Shown here piece by piece: positions 42,246 through 50,004 of a DNA stretch of 64,000 nucleotides. Made by a program: the position numbers and the translations under genes. The stretch comes from Calothrix brevissima NIES-22 (GTDB lineage: Bacteria; Cyanobacteriota; Cyanobacteriia; Cyanobacteriales; Nostocaceae). The stretch covers positions 4,587,083 to 4,651,082 of the forward strand of contig NZ_AP018207.1 of NCBI RefSeq assembly GCF_002367995.1. The letters are read 5' to 3'. Numbering within the stretch: position 1 is the first letter of the stretch; every line of letters starts with the position of its first letter. The notes beneath the pieces were generated by a model. It did no database searches and had not been told where the DNA came from. It saw nothing but the letters and a program-made list of their open reading frames with translations.

Positions 42246-42311
42246 TCATCCAATGCTGACTTTCGCGCAAGCAGAACAAGCCAGTTTGGGAACTGTTAGT
42301 TGCAGCGTCAT
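42246..42311 (-). pseudogene. copZ: N-terminal remnant of a copZ-like metallochaperone
   Basis: These 21 codons read TLQLTVPKLACSACAK, parallel to TFQLTVPNMACSACGE of the intact CopZ at 46515-46709, including CxxC. The frame then stops at TGA. It stands behind its own MerR operator, as the intact copy does, so a second operator-copZ unit was present and has decayed. Confidence 0.75.
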
Positions 42312-42390
42312 AGTGTTAAATTCCTTAATGAGGGAAACTAATTTTCTGAAAATCGTTGAATAGATATACTTAATCTACTCAACTAAAATT

Positions 42391-42422
42391 AGTTTAATCT
42401 CTCCAGCTTATGGGAGAGTCAA
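42391..42422 (-). promoter_or_regulatory. MerR-type operator/promoter (second copy)
   Basis: On the minus strand TTGACT (42422-42417) is followed 20 bp later by TAAACT. The spacer is a near palindrome (CTCTCCCATAAGCTGGAGAG). It faces the copZ remnant, the 64-residue membrane protein and the lipoprotein gene. Confidence 0.68.
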
Positions 42423-42547
42423 TAGGTAAAATTAAAAAAAACAACTAATTTCTTTATCAATTGATTTCTATCAATAAAAAATCAGTATATCAACTTAGCT
42501 TAATGCGTTGATATACTGATAAAAAATTAAATTAACAGCTTGATTGT

Positions 42548-42976
42548 TTAATTTCTTTCAATAATAGGACAAATTGTTTTTTCAGGATTTTCAGGTATGG
42601 TTTCCCAACCAGAAACTAATCCTGATAATTCTTGTCTCAAAATAAGTAATTGATGAATTTGTTCATCAATAGCTTTAATCTTATCTTCTAGTTTAATTTT
42701 TATATGCTCACAGGGTAATTCCCCTCCATCATGAACATTTAAAAATTCCTTAATCTCTGACAAGCTTAATCCTAAGCTTTGAGCGCGTTTAATAAAGTGC
42801 AGTCGCTCCAAAACATCAGAGTTAAATAATCTAAATCCACCTTCCGTTCTTGCTGATGATTTGAGTAGTCCTAGCTCCTCATAGTAGCGAATAGTTTTAA
42901 TAGGTACACCGCTAGACTTGGCAACATTACCAATGAGTTTTGGCTCTTCTTGGACTAGCATATTTAGCTGCTCCAT
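42548..42976 (-). CDS. MerR-family metal-responsive regulator
   Basis: The product has 142 residues. The N-terminal winged helix reads IGNVAKSSGVPIKTIRYYEE and GLLKSSARTEGGFRLF, followed by FIKRAQSLGLSLSEIKEFL and a dimerisation coiled coil. Cys residues stand in GELPCEHIK at the start of that helix and in KTICPIIERN at the C-terminus, the positions where CueR/CadR/ZntR-type sensors bind metal. Four TTGACTCTCC palindromic promoters in the island, one before this gene, fit its DNA-binding mode (bending of a 20-bp spacer). The metal is most likely Cu(I) by context, but the Cys pattern is not the plain CueR loop, so other ions are possible. Confidence 0.85.
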   Translation of the reverse strand: MEQLNMLVQEEPKLIGNVAKSSGVPIKTIRYYEELGLLKSSARTEGGFRLFNSDVLERLHFIKRAQSLGLSLSEIKEFLNVHDGGELPCEHIKIKLEDKIKAIDEQIHQLLILRQELSGLVSGWETIPENPEKTICPIIERN

Positions 42977-42998
42977 GTTAAATAAGTTTATTTACCTT

Positions 42999-43030
42999 AT
43001 CTTAAACTCTCCAGCTAGCTGGAGAGTCAA
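42999..43030 (-). promoter_or_regulatory. MerR-type operator/promoter of the merR gene
   Basis: On the minus strand TTGACT (43030-43025), a 20-bp spacer and TAAGAT (43004-42999). The spacer region is a perfect palindrome (CTCTCCAGCTAGCTGGAGAG and one more pair on each side). This indicates autoregulation. Confidence 0.75.
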
Positions 43031-43134
43031 GCAGAGACAGTATCATTTTGCTAACTATTTGCTATTTAAGGGATCAAACTGACTTGCCTAGTTAATACCA
43101 AGTTTTCGGTATGCTTACAAATCGCATGTATCGT

Positions 43135-44097
43135 TCATCTAGAGACTTGAGTAGACGCTCTTTCTTGATTAGCATCTCCTGCTTGTACGGCGATCGCACC
43201 ATGAAACATATTCATGCCACAGCTAAAAGCATATTCGCCTGTTTTTTCAGGTGTAAACTCAATAGATGTCAATTTATTGAGTGGTAGCTCGGCAGCAATG
43301 CCAAAATCAGGAATTAATACTTCTGCAAGACAATTACTGGGATTTTCGCGCAAAAAGTTAAGTTGAACTCTTTGCCCTGCTTTCACGACAACATGATTCG
43401 GTGTATAACCTTTATCCACTTTGATTGTAACCTTCTGAATTCCTTGCTCTACAGTCGGTTGCAAAGATGGAATTTCTACGGTTGTTTCATTTTGGTGAAT
43501 TGAAGTTGAGGAACTGAGTTGAGGTTCTGCCATTATTTCATACTCCTTTAAAGCTGTTGATTGAGTGTTTGAAGCTTCGGCTCGGATTTCACCACGAAAC
43601 ATGTTCATGCCGCAGGTAAAGACATAATTTCCGGCTTGTTTGGGTGTAAATTCCACAGCGGTCACTTGATTGAGCGGTAAATCTACGGCAATATGAAAGT
43701 CTGGAATTAGCACTTGCTCCAAGCAACTGCTGGGATCTCTGCGGTCAAAGAAAAGCCGCACGGGTTTTCCTACTTCCACGACAATCCGACTTGGCTCGTA
43801 TCCACCATCAACGGTGACGGTTACTTCCTGAATACCCTCACCTGCTGCAACTGCCTTTTGGGACTTGGGTTTACTGAGCAAGAACCACCAAAGTTCTAAG
43901 CCAATCAGCCCCAATCCACCAAGCGTAACTGCAACTTTGTTTCCTAACGGCTGTTCAATGCGTTGAAATTGACTTGTTGACTCTGTTTGAGATGAGTGGG
44001 TTTCATGGGATACTTGGGCGATTGCTTTACCAGAAGCAAGTCCTAACACAACTCCTAGACTTGCAATATTACCGATAATTGCTGTTTTATTCATCAT
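43135..44097 (-). CDS. Double-cupredoxin membrane/periplasmic protein
   Basis: The product has 320 residues: a signal-like N-terminus (IASLGVVLGLASGKAIA), a further hydrophobic segment near 51-70 (VAVTLGGLGLIGLELWWFLL), then two cupredoxin-type domains. Each has GYEPSRIVVEVGKPVRLFF or GYTPNHVVVKAGQRVQLNF, SSCLEQVLIPDF or SNCLAEVLIPDF, and a C-terminal metal loop (FTCGMNMFRG, FSCGMNMFHG). The paired Cys and Met residues suit copper binding. Such proteins are encoded beside CopA-type ATPases; it may deliver or receive copper at the membrane. It lies in the same direction as copA, with a micro-ORF between them. Confidence 0.82.
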   Translation of the reverse strand: MMNKTAIIGNIASLGVVLGLASGKAIAQVSHETHSSQTESTSQFQRIEQPLGNKVAVTLGGLGLIGLELWWFLLSKPKSQKAVAAGEGIQEVTVTVDGGYEPSRIVVEVGKPVRLFFDRRDPSSCLEQVLIPDFHIAVDLPLNQVTAVEFTPKQAGNYVFTCGMNMFRGEIRAEASNTQSTALKEYEIMAEPQLSSSTSIHQNETTVEIPSLQPTVEQGIQKVTIKVDKGYTPNHVVVKAGQRVQLNFLRENPSNCLAEVLIPDFGIAAELPLNKLTSIEFTPEKTGEYAFSCGMNMFHGAIAVQAGDANQERASTQVSR

Positions 44098-44108
44098 TGA
44101 AAAAGCTC

Positions 44109-44195
44109 CTATGCGATCGCTCCTGAAATTACACCAAGCAGAAATCCAAATCCTGCTAAACTGCCAAAAAATATCACTTTATTGAGCATTACCAT
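44109..44195 (-). CDS. Possible 28-aa membrane micro-protein
   Basis: An ATG at 44195 opens 28 codons: a short start (MVMLNKV), one hydrophobic helix (IFFGSLAGFGFLLGVISG) and a TAG at 44109. It lies 5 bp after the CopA stop and 11 bp before the cupredoxin start, inside the operon. The ribosome binding site (GAGGAAAT) is good. The role is unknown. Confidence 0.45.
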   Translation of the reverse strand: MVMLNKVIFFGSLAGFGFLLGVISGAIA

Positions 44196-44200
44196 TTCCT

Positions 44201-46462
44201 CTAGCCAAGTGTTTTAGGTTGAAAGTTACGTAGACGTAGAGCATTGCTGACAACAGAAACCGAGCTAAATGCCATTGCTGCACCGGCAATGATAGGGTTA
44301 AGCAACCAACCAAAGATAGGGAATAAAATACCTGCGGCGATAGGAATGCCAGCAACGTTGTAGATGAAGGCGAAGAATAAGTTTTGGCGAATGTTGCGAA
44401 TTGTGGCACGGCTCAGTTGAATTGCTGTGACTATACCTTGTAAATCGCCTGAGATGAGTGTGATGTCACTAGCGGCGATCGCCACATCTGTACCAGTCCC
44501 AATTGCGATACCGACATCGGCTTGAGCTAAAGCTGGTGCATCGTTGATACCATCACCCACCATTGCGACAATCTTGCCTTCTGATTGTAGTTTCTGCACT
44601 GTAGTAGCTTTCTGGTCGGGGCGGACTTCTGCTAAAACGCGCCCTATACCAACTTCATGGGCTATACTTTCTGCGGTGCGGCGGTTATCGCCTGTAAGCA
44701 TCACAACTTCTAAACCGAGTTTTTGCAACGCTCTCACAGCTTGGGTGGAAGTGGGTTTAATAGCATCAGCAATACCCATCACTCCTTTGATTTCGCCGTC
44801 CACTGCTAACCACACGGCTGTTTTACCCAGGTATTCTAAACGTTCTTTGTCTTGTTGCAAGGCTTGAGTGTCAATACTCAACTCTTCCATCCAACGTTGT
44901 GTACCAATTTGCACGAGTCGGTTAGAAACGATACCTTGTACGCCACTACCAGCGACAGCTTCAAAATTTCTAACATCTGCTAATGGCACTTCCTGAGATT
45001 GGGCGTATCTGACAACTGCTTCTGCCAAGGGATGTTCCGAATTGCGTTCTATAGAGGCAGCTAGTTGTATCAGCTTAATTTCATTGCCGTTAGCCGTACC
45101 GTTAACTGTGACAAAATCTGTAACTGTCGGTTTACCTTGGGTAATTGTGCCTGTTTTATCTAACACAATTGTTTGAATCTGATGTGCTAATTCTAAGCTT
45201 TCGGCTCCCTTAATTAAAATGCCGTTTTCTGCACCTTTACCCGTGCCTACCATTACAGAAGTTGGTGTAGCTAAACCCAAGGCACAAGGACAAGCGATAA
45301 TTAACACCCCCACTGTGGTAATTAGTGCTAGGGTGACGTTGCCCATGATGTTGTACCAAATGATAAAGGTGAGGAGGGCGATCGCAATCACCGCCGGTAC
45401 AAACCAGCTAGTAACTTGGTCTGCTAATCTTTGAATGGGAGCTTTCGAGCCTTGGGCTTGCTGCACTAGTTGGACAATCTGTGCCAGCACTGTATCCTTA
45501 CCTACTCTTGTCGCCCGGAACTTAAAACTGCCAGTTTTGTTGATGGTGGCTCCAATCACTTCATCCCCTGGTTGCTTTTTCACTGGTACACTTTCGCCAG
45601 TCACCATCGCTTCATCAACTGTGGATGTTCCCTCAACCACTTCCCCATCAACAGGAACTTTCTCGCCAGGGCGAACAAGCACAACATCGTCAATCTGTAC
45701 TTGTTCAATCGGCACATCAACTTCTTGTCCGTTACGAATCAAACGTGCTGTTTTCGCTTGCAAACCAACCAGCTTACGAATTGCTTCTGAAGTTTGTCCT
45801 TTGGCGCGGTTTTCTAACCATCTTCCTAAAAGAATTAAAGCAATAATTACAACTGCTGCTTCGTAATAGACATCTGGCTTTAATCCTTGAGCCACAAAGA
45901 AACTAGGGAAAACTGTGGCAAATAGAGAATATAAGTATGCTGCTCCTGTGCCGAGAGCAACTAAAGTATCCATTGTGGCAGCGTGGCGTTTTAAAGCTTT
46001 CCAAGCGTTTTTGAAGAAATCGGCACCACACCAAAACAGCACTGGGGTTGTCAGCACCAGCTGTACCCAAGAATTATGCAACCATGTCGGAATCAAAGGC
46101 AAATTTAATCCGAGCATCATGGGTAACGACCCGATTACCAACACAGCACCTATGACCCCAGCCACAATCACTTTCCGCAGTAGATAACGCGATTCTCGCA
46201 AACGTGTTGTTTTCTCGGTATCATCTTCTCCTGCCATCAAATTCTGTTCTGGGAGTGGATAGGCAGAGTAACCTGCCTCGTCCACTGCATCCTGAATGGT
46301 TTGTACATCAGTCGTTCTAGGGTCATACTCAACTGTTGCTTGTTCTGCGCCAAAGTTCACACTACATTCATTCACACCTGGGACAGAACTGATTGCTTCT
46401 TCAATGCTGCTGGCACAAGATGCACAACTCATGCCGCGCAGCTTCAGTGTGGCTTTTTCCAT
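44201..46462 (-). CDS. copA: Cu(+)-type P1B ATPase, CopA
   Basis: The product has 753 residues. The N-terminal heavy-metal domain has MSCASC (Cys13, Cys16). All P-type landmarks are present: TGES at 288-291, the membrane CPC at 391-393, [11 protein letters not shown] at 435-445 with phosphorylated Asp435, an SEHPLAEA nucleotide-pocket His, and [11 protein letters not shown] near the end. The CPC with one HMA domain fits Cu(I) export (P1B-1). The gene follows the CopZ chaperone by 52 bp and precedes the cupredoxin gene, a compact copper-export operon under the MerR operator at 46739-46770. Confidence 0.94.
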   Translation of the reverse strand: MEKATLKLRGMSCASCASSIEEAISSVPGVNECSVNFGAEQATVEYDPRTTDVQTIQDAVDEAGYSAYPLPEQNLMAGEDDTEKTTRLRESRYLLRKVIVAGVIGAVLVIGSLPMMLGLNLPLIPTWLHNSWVQLVLTTPVLFWCGADFFKNAWKALKRHAATMDTLVALGTGAAYLYSLFATVFPSFFVAQGLKPDVYYEAAVVIIALILLGRWLENRAKGQTSEAIRKLVGLQAKTARLIRNGQEVDVPIEQVQIDDVVLVRPGEKVPVDGEVVEGTSTVDEAMVTGESVPVKKQPGDEVIGATINKTGSFKFRATRVGKDTVLAQIVQLVQQAQGSKAPIQRLADQVTSWFVPAVIAIALLTFIIWYNIMGNVTLALITTVGVLIIACPCALGLATPTSVMVGTGKGAENGILIKGAESLELAHQIQTIVLDKTGTITQGKPTVTDFVTVNGTANGNEIKLIQLAASIERNSEHPLAEAVVRYAQSQEVPLADVRNFEAVAGSGVQGIVSNRLVQIGTQRWMEELSIDTQALQQDKERLEYLGKTAVWLAVDGEIKGVMGIADAIKPTSTQAVRALQKLGLEVVMLTGDNRRTAESIAHEVGIGRVLAEVRPDQKATTVQKLQSEGKIVAMVGDGINDAPALAQADVGIAIGTGTDVAIAASDITLISGDLQGIVTAIQLSRATIRNIRQNLFFAFIYNVAGIPIAAGILFPIFGWLLNPIIAGAAMAFSSVSVVSNALRLRNFQPKTLG

Positions 46463-46514
46463 TTTTCTGGTTCCTTAACACTCATTTGTCTTGATAAAAC
46501 AGGAAAGCTCAATG

Positions 46515-46709
46515 TCATGCCACTGAATAGCCAGCAGCTGTAATTGCTTCTTTTACTGCTGCTTCGGTTGTCTGGGTTTCGACGCTGACCAGCTTCGTTT
46601 TCGGATCGGCCTCAACCTGAGCTGTGGGGTCAACTGCTTGGATGGCTTTTGTAATCGTTTCTCCACAAGCAGAACAAGCCATGTTAGGAACTGTTAGTTG
46701 AAATGTCAT
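46515..46709 (-). CDS. copZ: CopZ/Atx1-like copper chaperone
   Basis: The product has 64 residues, one heavy-metal-associated domain with the metal loop NMACSACGE (Cys12 and Cys15), preceded by FQLTVP and ending in AAVKEAITAAGYSVA. It carries Cu(I) in the cytoplasm and passes it to CopA, encoded next. A MerR-type promoter stands 30-60 bp upstream. A decayed second copy is at 42246-42311. Confidence 0.92.
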   Translation of the reverse strand: MTFQLTVPNMACSACGETITKAIQAVDPTAQVEADPKTKLVSVETQTTEAAVKEAITAAGYSVA

Positions 46710-46738
46710 GCTTAACTCTCTTTTTATGAACTAATTAC

Positions 46739-46770
46739 ATTGTGAAATCTCCATCTCACTGGAGAGTCAA
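46739..46770 (-). promoter_or_regulatory. MerR-type operator/promoter of the copZ-copA operon
   Basis: On the minus strand TTGACT (46770-46765), a palindromic spacer (CTCCAGTGAGATGGAG core) of 20 bp and CACAAT as -10. It is the same design as the sites at 15558, 42391 and 42999. Confidence 0.72.
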
Positions 46771-46871
46771 GAGGGGGAAGGAAAATTTTTTTCAGCTGTG
46801 GTTAGAGACTTAGAATGGCTTCAGCCATGTAAAAAATAACTCTCTAGGCTATAGTCCTTATGGAGTAGAGA

Positions 46872-46888
46872 TTTCATCTTGATTTCAT
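46872..46888 (+). promoter_or_regulatory. TTTCAT direct repeat without a close target gene
   Basis: TTTCAT at 46872 and 46883, 11 bp apart, pointing to the right. The next complete plus-strand gene starts 400 bp away at 47296; in between lies only a gene fragment. It may be an orphan site left by a deletion. Confidence 0.55.
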
Positions 46889-47000
46889 TTCTTGTGGAAC
46901 TGGGATTAAGCTTGGTTGTTTACATTCAACTTCAGTAGTACAAGAAAAGTGTTTTATGCTATTCGCAACAATAAATACTTACGTTCAGAATCAAGCCAGA

Positions 47001-47096
47001 CTAATCCGGCTCGGCGAGGGTCATGGCTACATCGGACAGGGAAAGTGGAATAAACTGGGTGAGTAGTGTCAGGAGCGATCGGTCAACGTCTGGTAG
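47001..47096 (-). pseudogene. Fragment of a MATE/ANK-like exporter gene
   Basis: The minus strand reads RSLLTLLTQFIPLSLSDVAM then TLAEPD and stop, nearly the same as RSLLILLAQFIPLSLTDVAM of the exporter at 34057-35418. The remainder of the gene is absent. It shows a second exporter locus once existed in this part of the plasmid. The rest of 46889-47295 holds no supported gene. Confidence 0.7.
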
Positions 47097-47295
47097 ACAA
47101 TTTACTGGTAGCTGGGTTAGGAACTTCTGTGTAGGCGATCGCAATGCAGTAATTCGAGCTGGACGGTGATTTTTATGATTTTATTAATTTCATCTCAAAT
47201 ATTGTATTTGATTTAAATTTACATTTTCTTTTATAAAACACAAGTTTTACTGTGGATAATTTATATTTAATTTATTAATTAAAGGAATAAATACT

Positions 47296-47709
47296 ATGGG
47301 AAATTTCCAGCAGCAAGAGCAAATTGAACTAATTATTATACAGGCTCACTCGGAAAGTTTTACTGATGAAGAGAAGGTCATTTATGATGATTTTATCGCC
47401 GAGACTGGAGTAGAAAATCCTGCAAAAATGACAGCAGCTACAGTTGATGTTTTTATTAGATATCTCAATAGCTGTGAAGCATCCAATGAATTTGTTGCTA
47501 ATGTAATCAATCGCCTTGCACAACTTGCTCCAGCTCATATCATGACCAAAATTCTTCTCAGCGATAATGATGGTGATGGTGTGCCTTTATACCAAGAACT
47601 CCAACTTGGTACAAAGGCTACTGTATTTAATACTCCATCAGAAATAGCTGCTGCACAACAAAAGCAATATCAGTTTTTTCCGATTCGGAACAGCGATATA
47701 GAATTGTAA
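47296..47709 (+). CDS. Small protein with thrombospondin-type-3-like Ca-binding motif
   Basis: The product has 137 residues, mostly helical, with one acidic loop LLSDNDGDGVPLYQELQLGT of the kind that binds calcium in thrombospondin type 3 repeats and dockerin-like motifs. There is no signal peptide. A good ribosome binding region (AAAGGAATAAAT) precedes the ATG. It is convergent with the following minus-strand genes. The function is unknown. Confidence 0.6.
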   Translation: MGNFQQQEQIELIIIQAHSESFTDEEKVIYDDFIAETGVENPAKMTAATVDVFIRYLNSCEASNEFVANVINRLAQLAPAHIMTKILLSDNDGDGVPLYQELQLGTKATVFNTPSEIAAAQQKQYQFFPIRNSDIEL

Positions 47710-47764
47710 GTTTAAGCCACCAATAAATTTTTTACAGCGATCGCAAGACTCCCAGCCCCAATAA

Positions 47765-48073
47765 TCAGGCGATTCCCCTGTAAGTATAACTTTGGAAAAT
47801 TACGACAGTATCCTTATCTTCATCCCAAAACCACCAACCTTGGGATAGTTCAGAAAGAACGCGCATTAGTGCTAATTGTTGATGTGCGATTTCCCCACTA
47901 CCGTAGCTGACGTTACTAGTGCCATCCCATGATTTAAGAATTGATTCTAAATTGTATCCATTGCCCATCTCAGATGCGGAAACGGGACTCCCGCTATAAT
48001 GAGTTCGTTTAGCGGGAGGTGAATTTCTGCCAACATAAGAATTGTCCTGATGGACATTATTATTTGTATTCAT
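47765..48073 (-). CDS. Hypothetical protein, 102 aa
   Basis: A polar Asn/Ser/Gly-rich N-terminal half is followed by a compact C-terminal half (HQQLALMRVLSELSQGWWFW then DEDKDTVVIFQSYTYRG). I recognise no family. Its ATG lies within the last codons of the IscB remnant (14-bp overlap), which suggests it was coupled to, or trapped behind, that gene. Confidence 0.5.
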   Translation of the reverse strand: MNTNNNVHQDNSYVGRNSPPAKRTHYSGSPVSASEMGNGYNLESILKSWDGTSNVSYGSGEIAHQQLALMRVLSELSQGWWFWDEDKDTVVIFQSYTYRGIA

Positions 48074-49058
48074 AACCGTCAGCTTTGTGTATGGTTTTCA
48101 GGTATTTAGGATGAACATCAAACTTTTTATCCAAAGTGTGTAAAACAAAGCTAGGACGAAACCTAATAGCAATTCTGCCTGTATATCTTCCAGCGAATTT
48201 ACCAGTAGGGATATGAGCTTTAACAATATCACCAGTGGTAAAACCTTGAAAGTATTTAGCTGAAGGTGCATGAGCTTTGGGAAAACCAAACTTATTTGGG
48301 CGACAGCGTTGACGAGTTCCGTGACCTTTGGCACTAATCAACAAAGGTTTGATATTTTTGATAATTAGTTTCTCTGGCGTAGTCGCTCCCACACACAGAG
48401 AATCAGTCCAGTGAGACTTATCAATTCCTCTATTGACCCGATTCCACTTAGTTCTTCCACCACTACCTACTTCTACTGGTAGTTCAATCTGTTGTAATCT
48501 ATGGTACAATTCCCAACGAGTTGCATTGACCGCAGTAGCATCAACTAAAGGTTTTTTAGCTTGAGCTAAAATACGATTTAGCAAATCAGGTTTTTTCTTG
48601 AGAAACTTGGCAATTGGTTGATTACCTTTAGCTTGATTGCATTTTTGACAAGCTAGTGTCAGATTGCTAACGCGATTAGTTCCACCGCAGGATTTAGCAA
48701 CAATATGTTCGATTTGTAATGGTACATCTTTAACACCACAGTATGCACACTGATGTTGCCACTTGGCTAACAGATATTGTTTAACTTCAAAACCGAATAA
48801 CTCACCACGTTGATAATCTACACCTTGGATTTCTGGTTGGTCTAACTTTTGTAAGTCAAATTTAACCAACTCTTGAGAAATAGCAGTTATCGGACAAACA
48901 CGACGCAACCTATTCACCCAAGTCAAAATATTATCAATCCGAGATTCTAGTGACGGTGGTAGCCAACCTTCACGGCGAGTTCTATTGAGAAATCGCGCTT
49001 TGCGATAACGTGTTTTACGCGATCGCCTTGAACGTCTTAATTGCCTTCTTGATATCTT
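48060..49058 (-). pseudogene. iscB: N-terminally truncated IscB (RNA-guided nuclease ancestor)
   Basis: The frame is open from 49058 to a stop at 48060. It begins within the Arg-rich part after the bridge helix (RSRKTRYRKARFLNRTRREG), then GWLPPSLESRIDNILTWVNR, the RuvC-II region, and an intact HNH (CAYCGVKDVPLQIEHIVAKS, then LTLACQKCNQAKGN). The RuvC-III part (SHWTDSLCVGA) and C-terminal domain (FTTGDIVKAHIPTGKFAGRY) are also present. The first part of IscB, with the PLMP region, RuvC-I Asp and most of the bridge helix, is missing; an in-frame TAG at 49061 closes the frame. The first ATG (48926) would leave 288 residues. The omega-RNA region, normally upstream, is also gone. It is best seen as a dead remnant; HNH activity alone remains conceivable. 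Confidence 0.82.
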
Positions 49059-49296
49059 CTATAGACGGATATTCTTTATTGAGATATTTCATTATCTGTG
49101 ATGTTGTCGCATCTGTATAATTCGAGATACTGATATCACCATTTTTAAATGGTATTAGATTCCATTTTTCGTTTATTGGATTCTGTATCCAAAACTCAAG
49201 TGATATTGTCTGTACAAACTGATCTAAAAACTGAACTACACAAGGATAGTAAAGTGTGAGTTGTTGGTTGCTATTATTCATTATTATTCCATCCAT
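49015..49296 (-). CDS. Hypothetical protein, 93 aa
   Basis: I recognise no family. It contains a Trp/Asn-rich middle (IQNPINEKWNLIPFKNGDIS) and a helical end (LNKEYPSIEDIKKAIKTFKA). It overlaps the preceding gene by 13 bp, so the two are an operon. Its 3' end meets the broken 5' edge of the IscB remnant at a HIP1 octamer. Confidence 0.5.
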   Translation of the reverse strand: MDGIIMNNSNQQLTLYYPCVVQFLDQFVQTISLEFWIQNPINEKWNLIPFKNGDISISNYTDATTSQIMKYLNKEYPSIEDIKKAIKTFKAIA

Positions 49297-49745
49297 TCGA
49301 TAGGGGATATGGTTTCCTTTTTGGCGGGAAGTATTTTGACTTCATAGCCATAAAGAATTAATTCGTGCAAAGTTGCTAGTAGTTGCTTGAGTGATATACT
49401 GTCCCATTGGCTGCACTCTAATATATGTTTCAATACCTGTTCGGGAGCATTAACCACCCAAAGACTATGAATTCTTTTGTTCCTAAATCCAGCACATAAT
49501 TGAACAATTGGTTGTAACTCAACTGTTATTTTTGGTATATGAATAATTGCTGAACTTATAGGGATTACTGGTTTATATTCTAAGTTTTTAGATTGTGAAA
49601 AATAGGGATCACTGTACCATTGTCCATCGATTTGGTATGCAATCATTAGGTATGGCAATGCTTTAATCGCATTTATAGTTCCCCATCTAGCAGTTTGTCC
49701 TGCATGAAACCAGATATAAGAGTCGTTGTGTATTATCATGTACAA
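49284..49745 (-). CDS. Hypothetical protein, 153 aa
   Basis: The product starts MYMIIHNDSYIWFHAGQTAR and has two further beta/alpha parts (IIHIPKITVELQPIVQLCAG, HELILYGYEVKILPAKKET). I know no family for it. The start overlaps nothing upstream, and it overlaps the next gene by 13 bp. No signal or membrane segment is seen. Confidence 0.5.
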   Translation of the reverse strand: MYMIIHNDSYIWFHAGQTARWGTINAIKALPYLMIAYQIDGQWYSDPYFSQSKNLEYKPVIPISSAIIHIPKITVELQPIVQLCAGFRNKRIHSLWVVNAPEQVLKHILECSQWDSISLKQLLATLHELILYGYEVKILPAKKETISPIEWME

Positions 49746-49952
49746 GTTTTATAATTTTGACTTAAGGCTTTGCTTGTTCAGCTAATTGATAACTTCGTCA
49801 AACTTTATACTCAGGTACAACACTTTAGATATTAGTGATTATTTCCTGAATCACTCGTCATCAATGTCTACCTTGCTGATATGTGTAACAATTGTGGTAA
49901 TTAATCTACTAATTTGATATGTGTTTTAAAACTAAATAGTTGCTATCAAATA

Positions 49953-49985
49953 AAAAGTGCGCCTTTTTAATTGGGGCGCACTTTT
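49953..49985 (-). terminator. Intrinsic terminator after the Cys-repeat protein gene
   Basis: AAAAGTGCGCC (49953-49963) pairs perfectly with GGCGCACTTTT (49975-49985), 11 bp with an 11-nt loop. The ends are A/T runs on both sides, so it may work in both directions. It lies 20 bp past the stop at 50005. Confidence 0.78.
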
Positions 49986-50004
49986 ATTAAAAATAAATTG
50001 ATAG

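Noticed and set aside
44179-44409. Minus-strand frame of 76 codons inside copA
   Set aside because: It is a shadow of the copA frame, which has all P-type ATPase motifs in the correct frame.
47188-47193. TTTCAT before the gene at 47296
   Set aside because: A single half-site without the partner 11 bp away; such hexamers are expected by chance in AT-rich DNA.
48060-48926. Complete HNH homing endonuclease gene
   Set aside because: Homologous IscB sequence continues upstream of the ATG at 48926 to about 49020, so the short frame is a truncated IscB and not a self-contained HNH gene.
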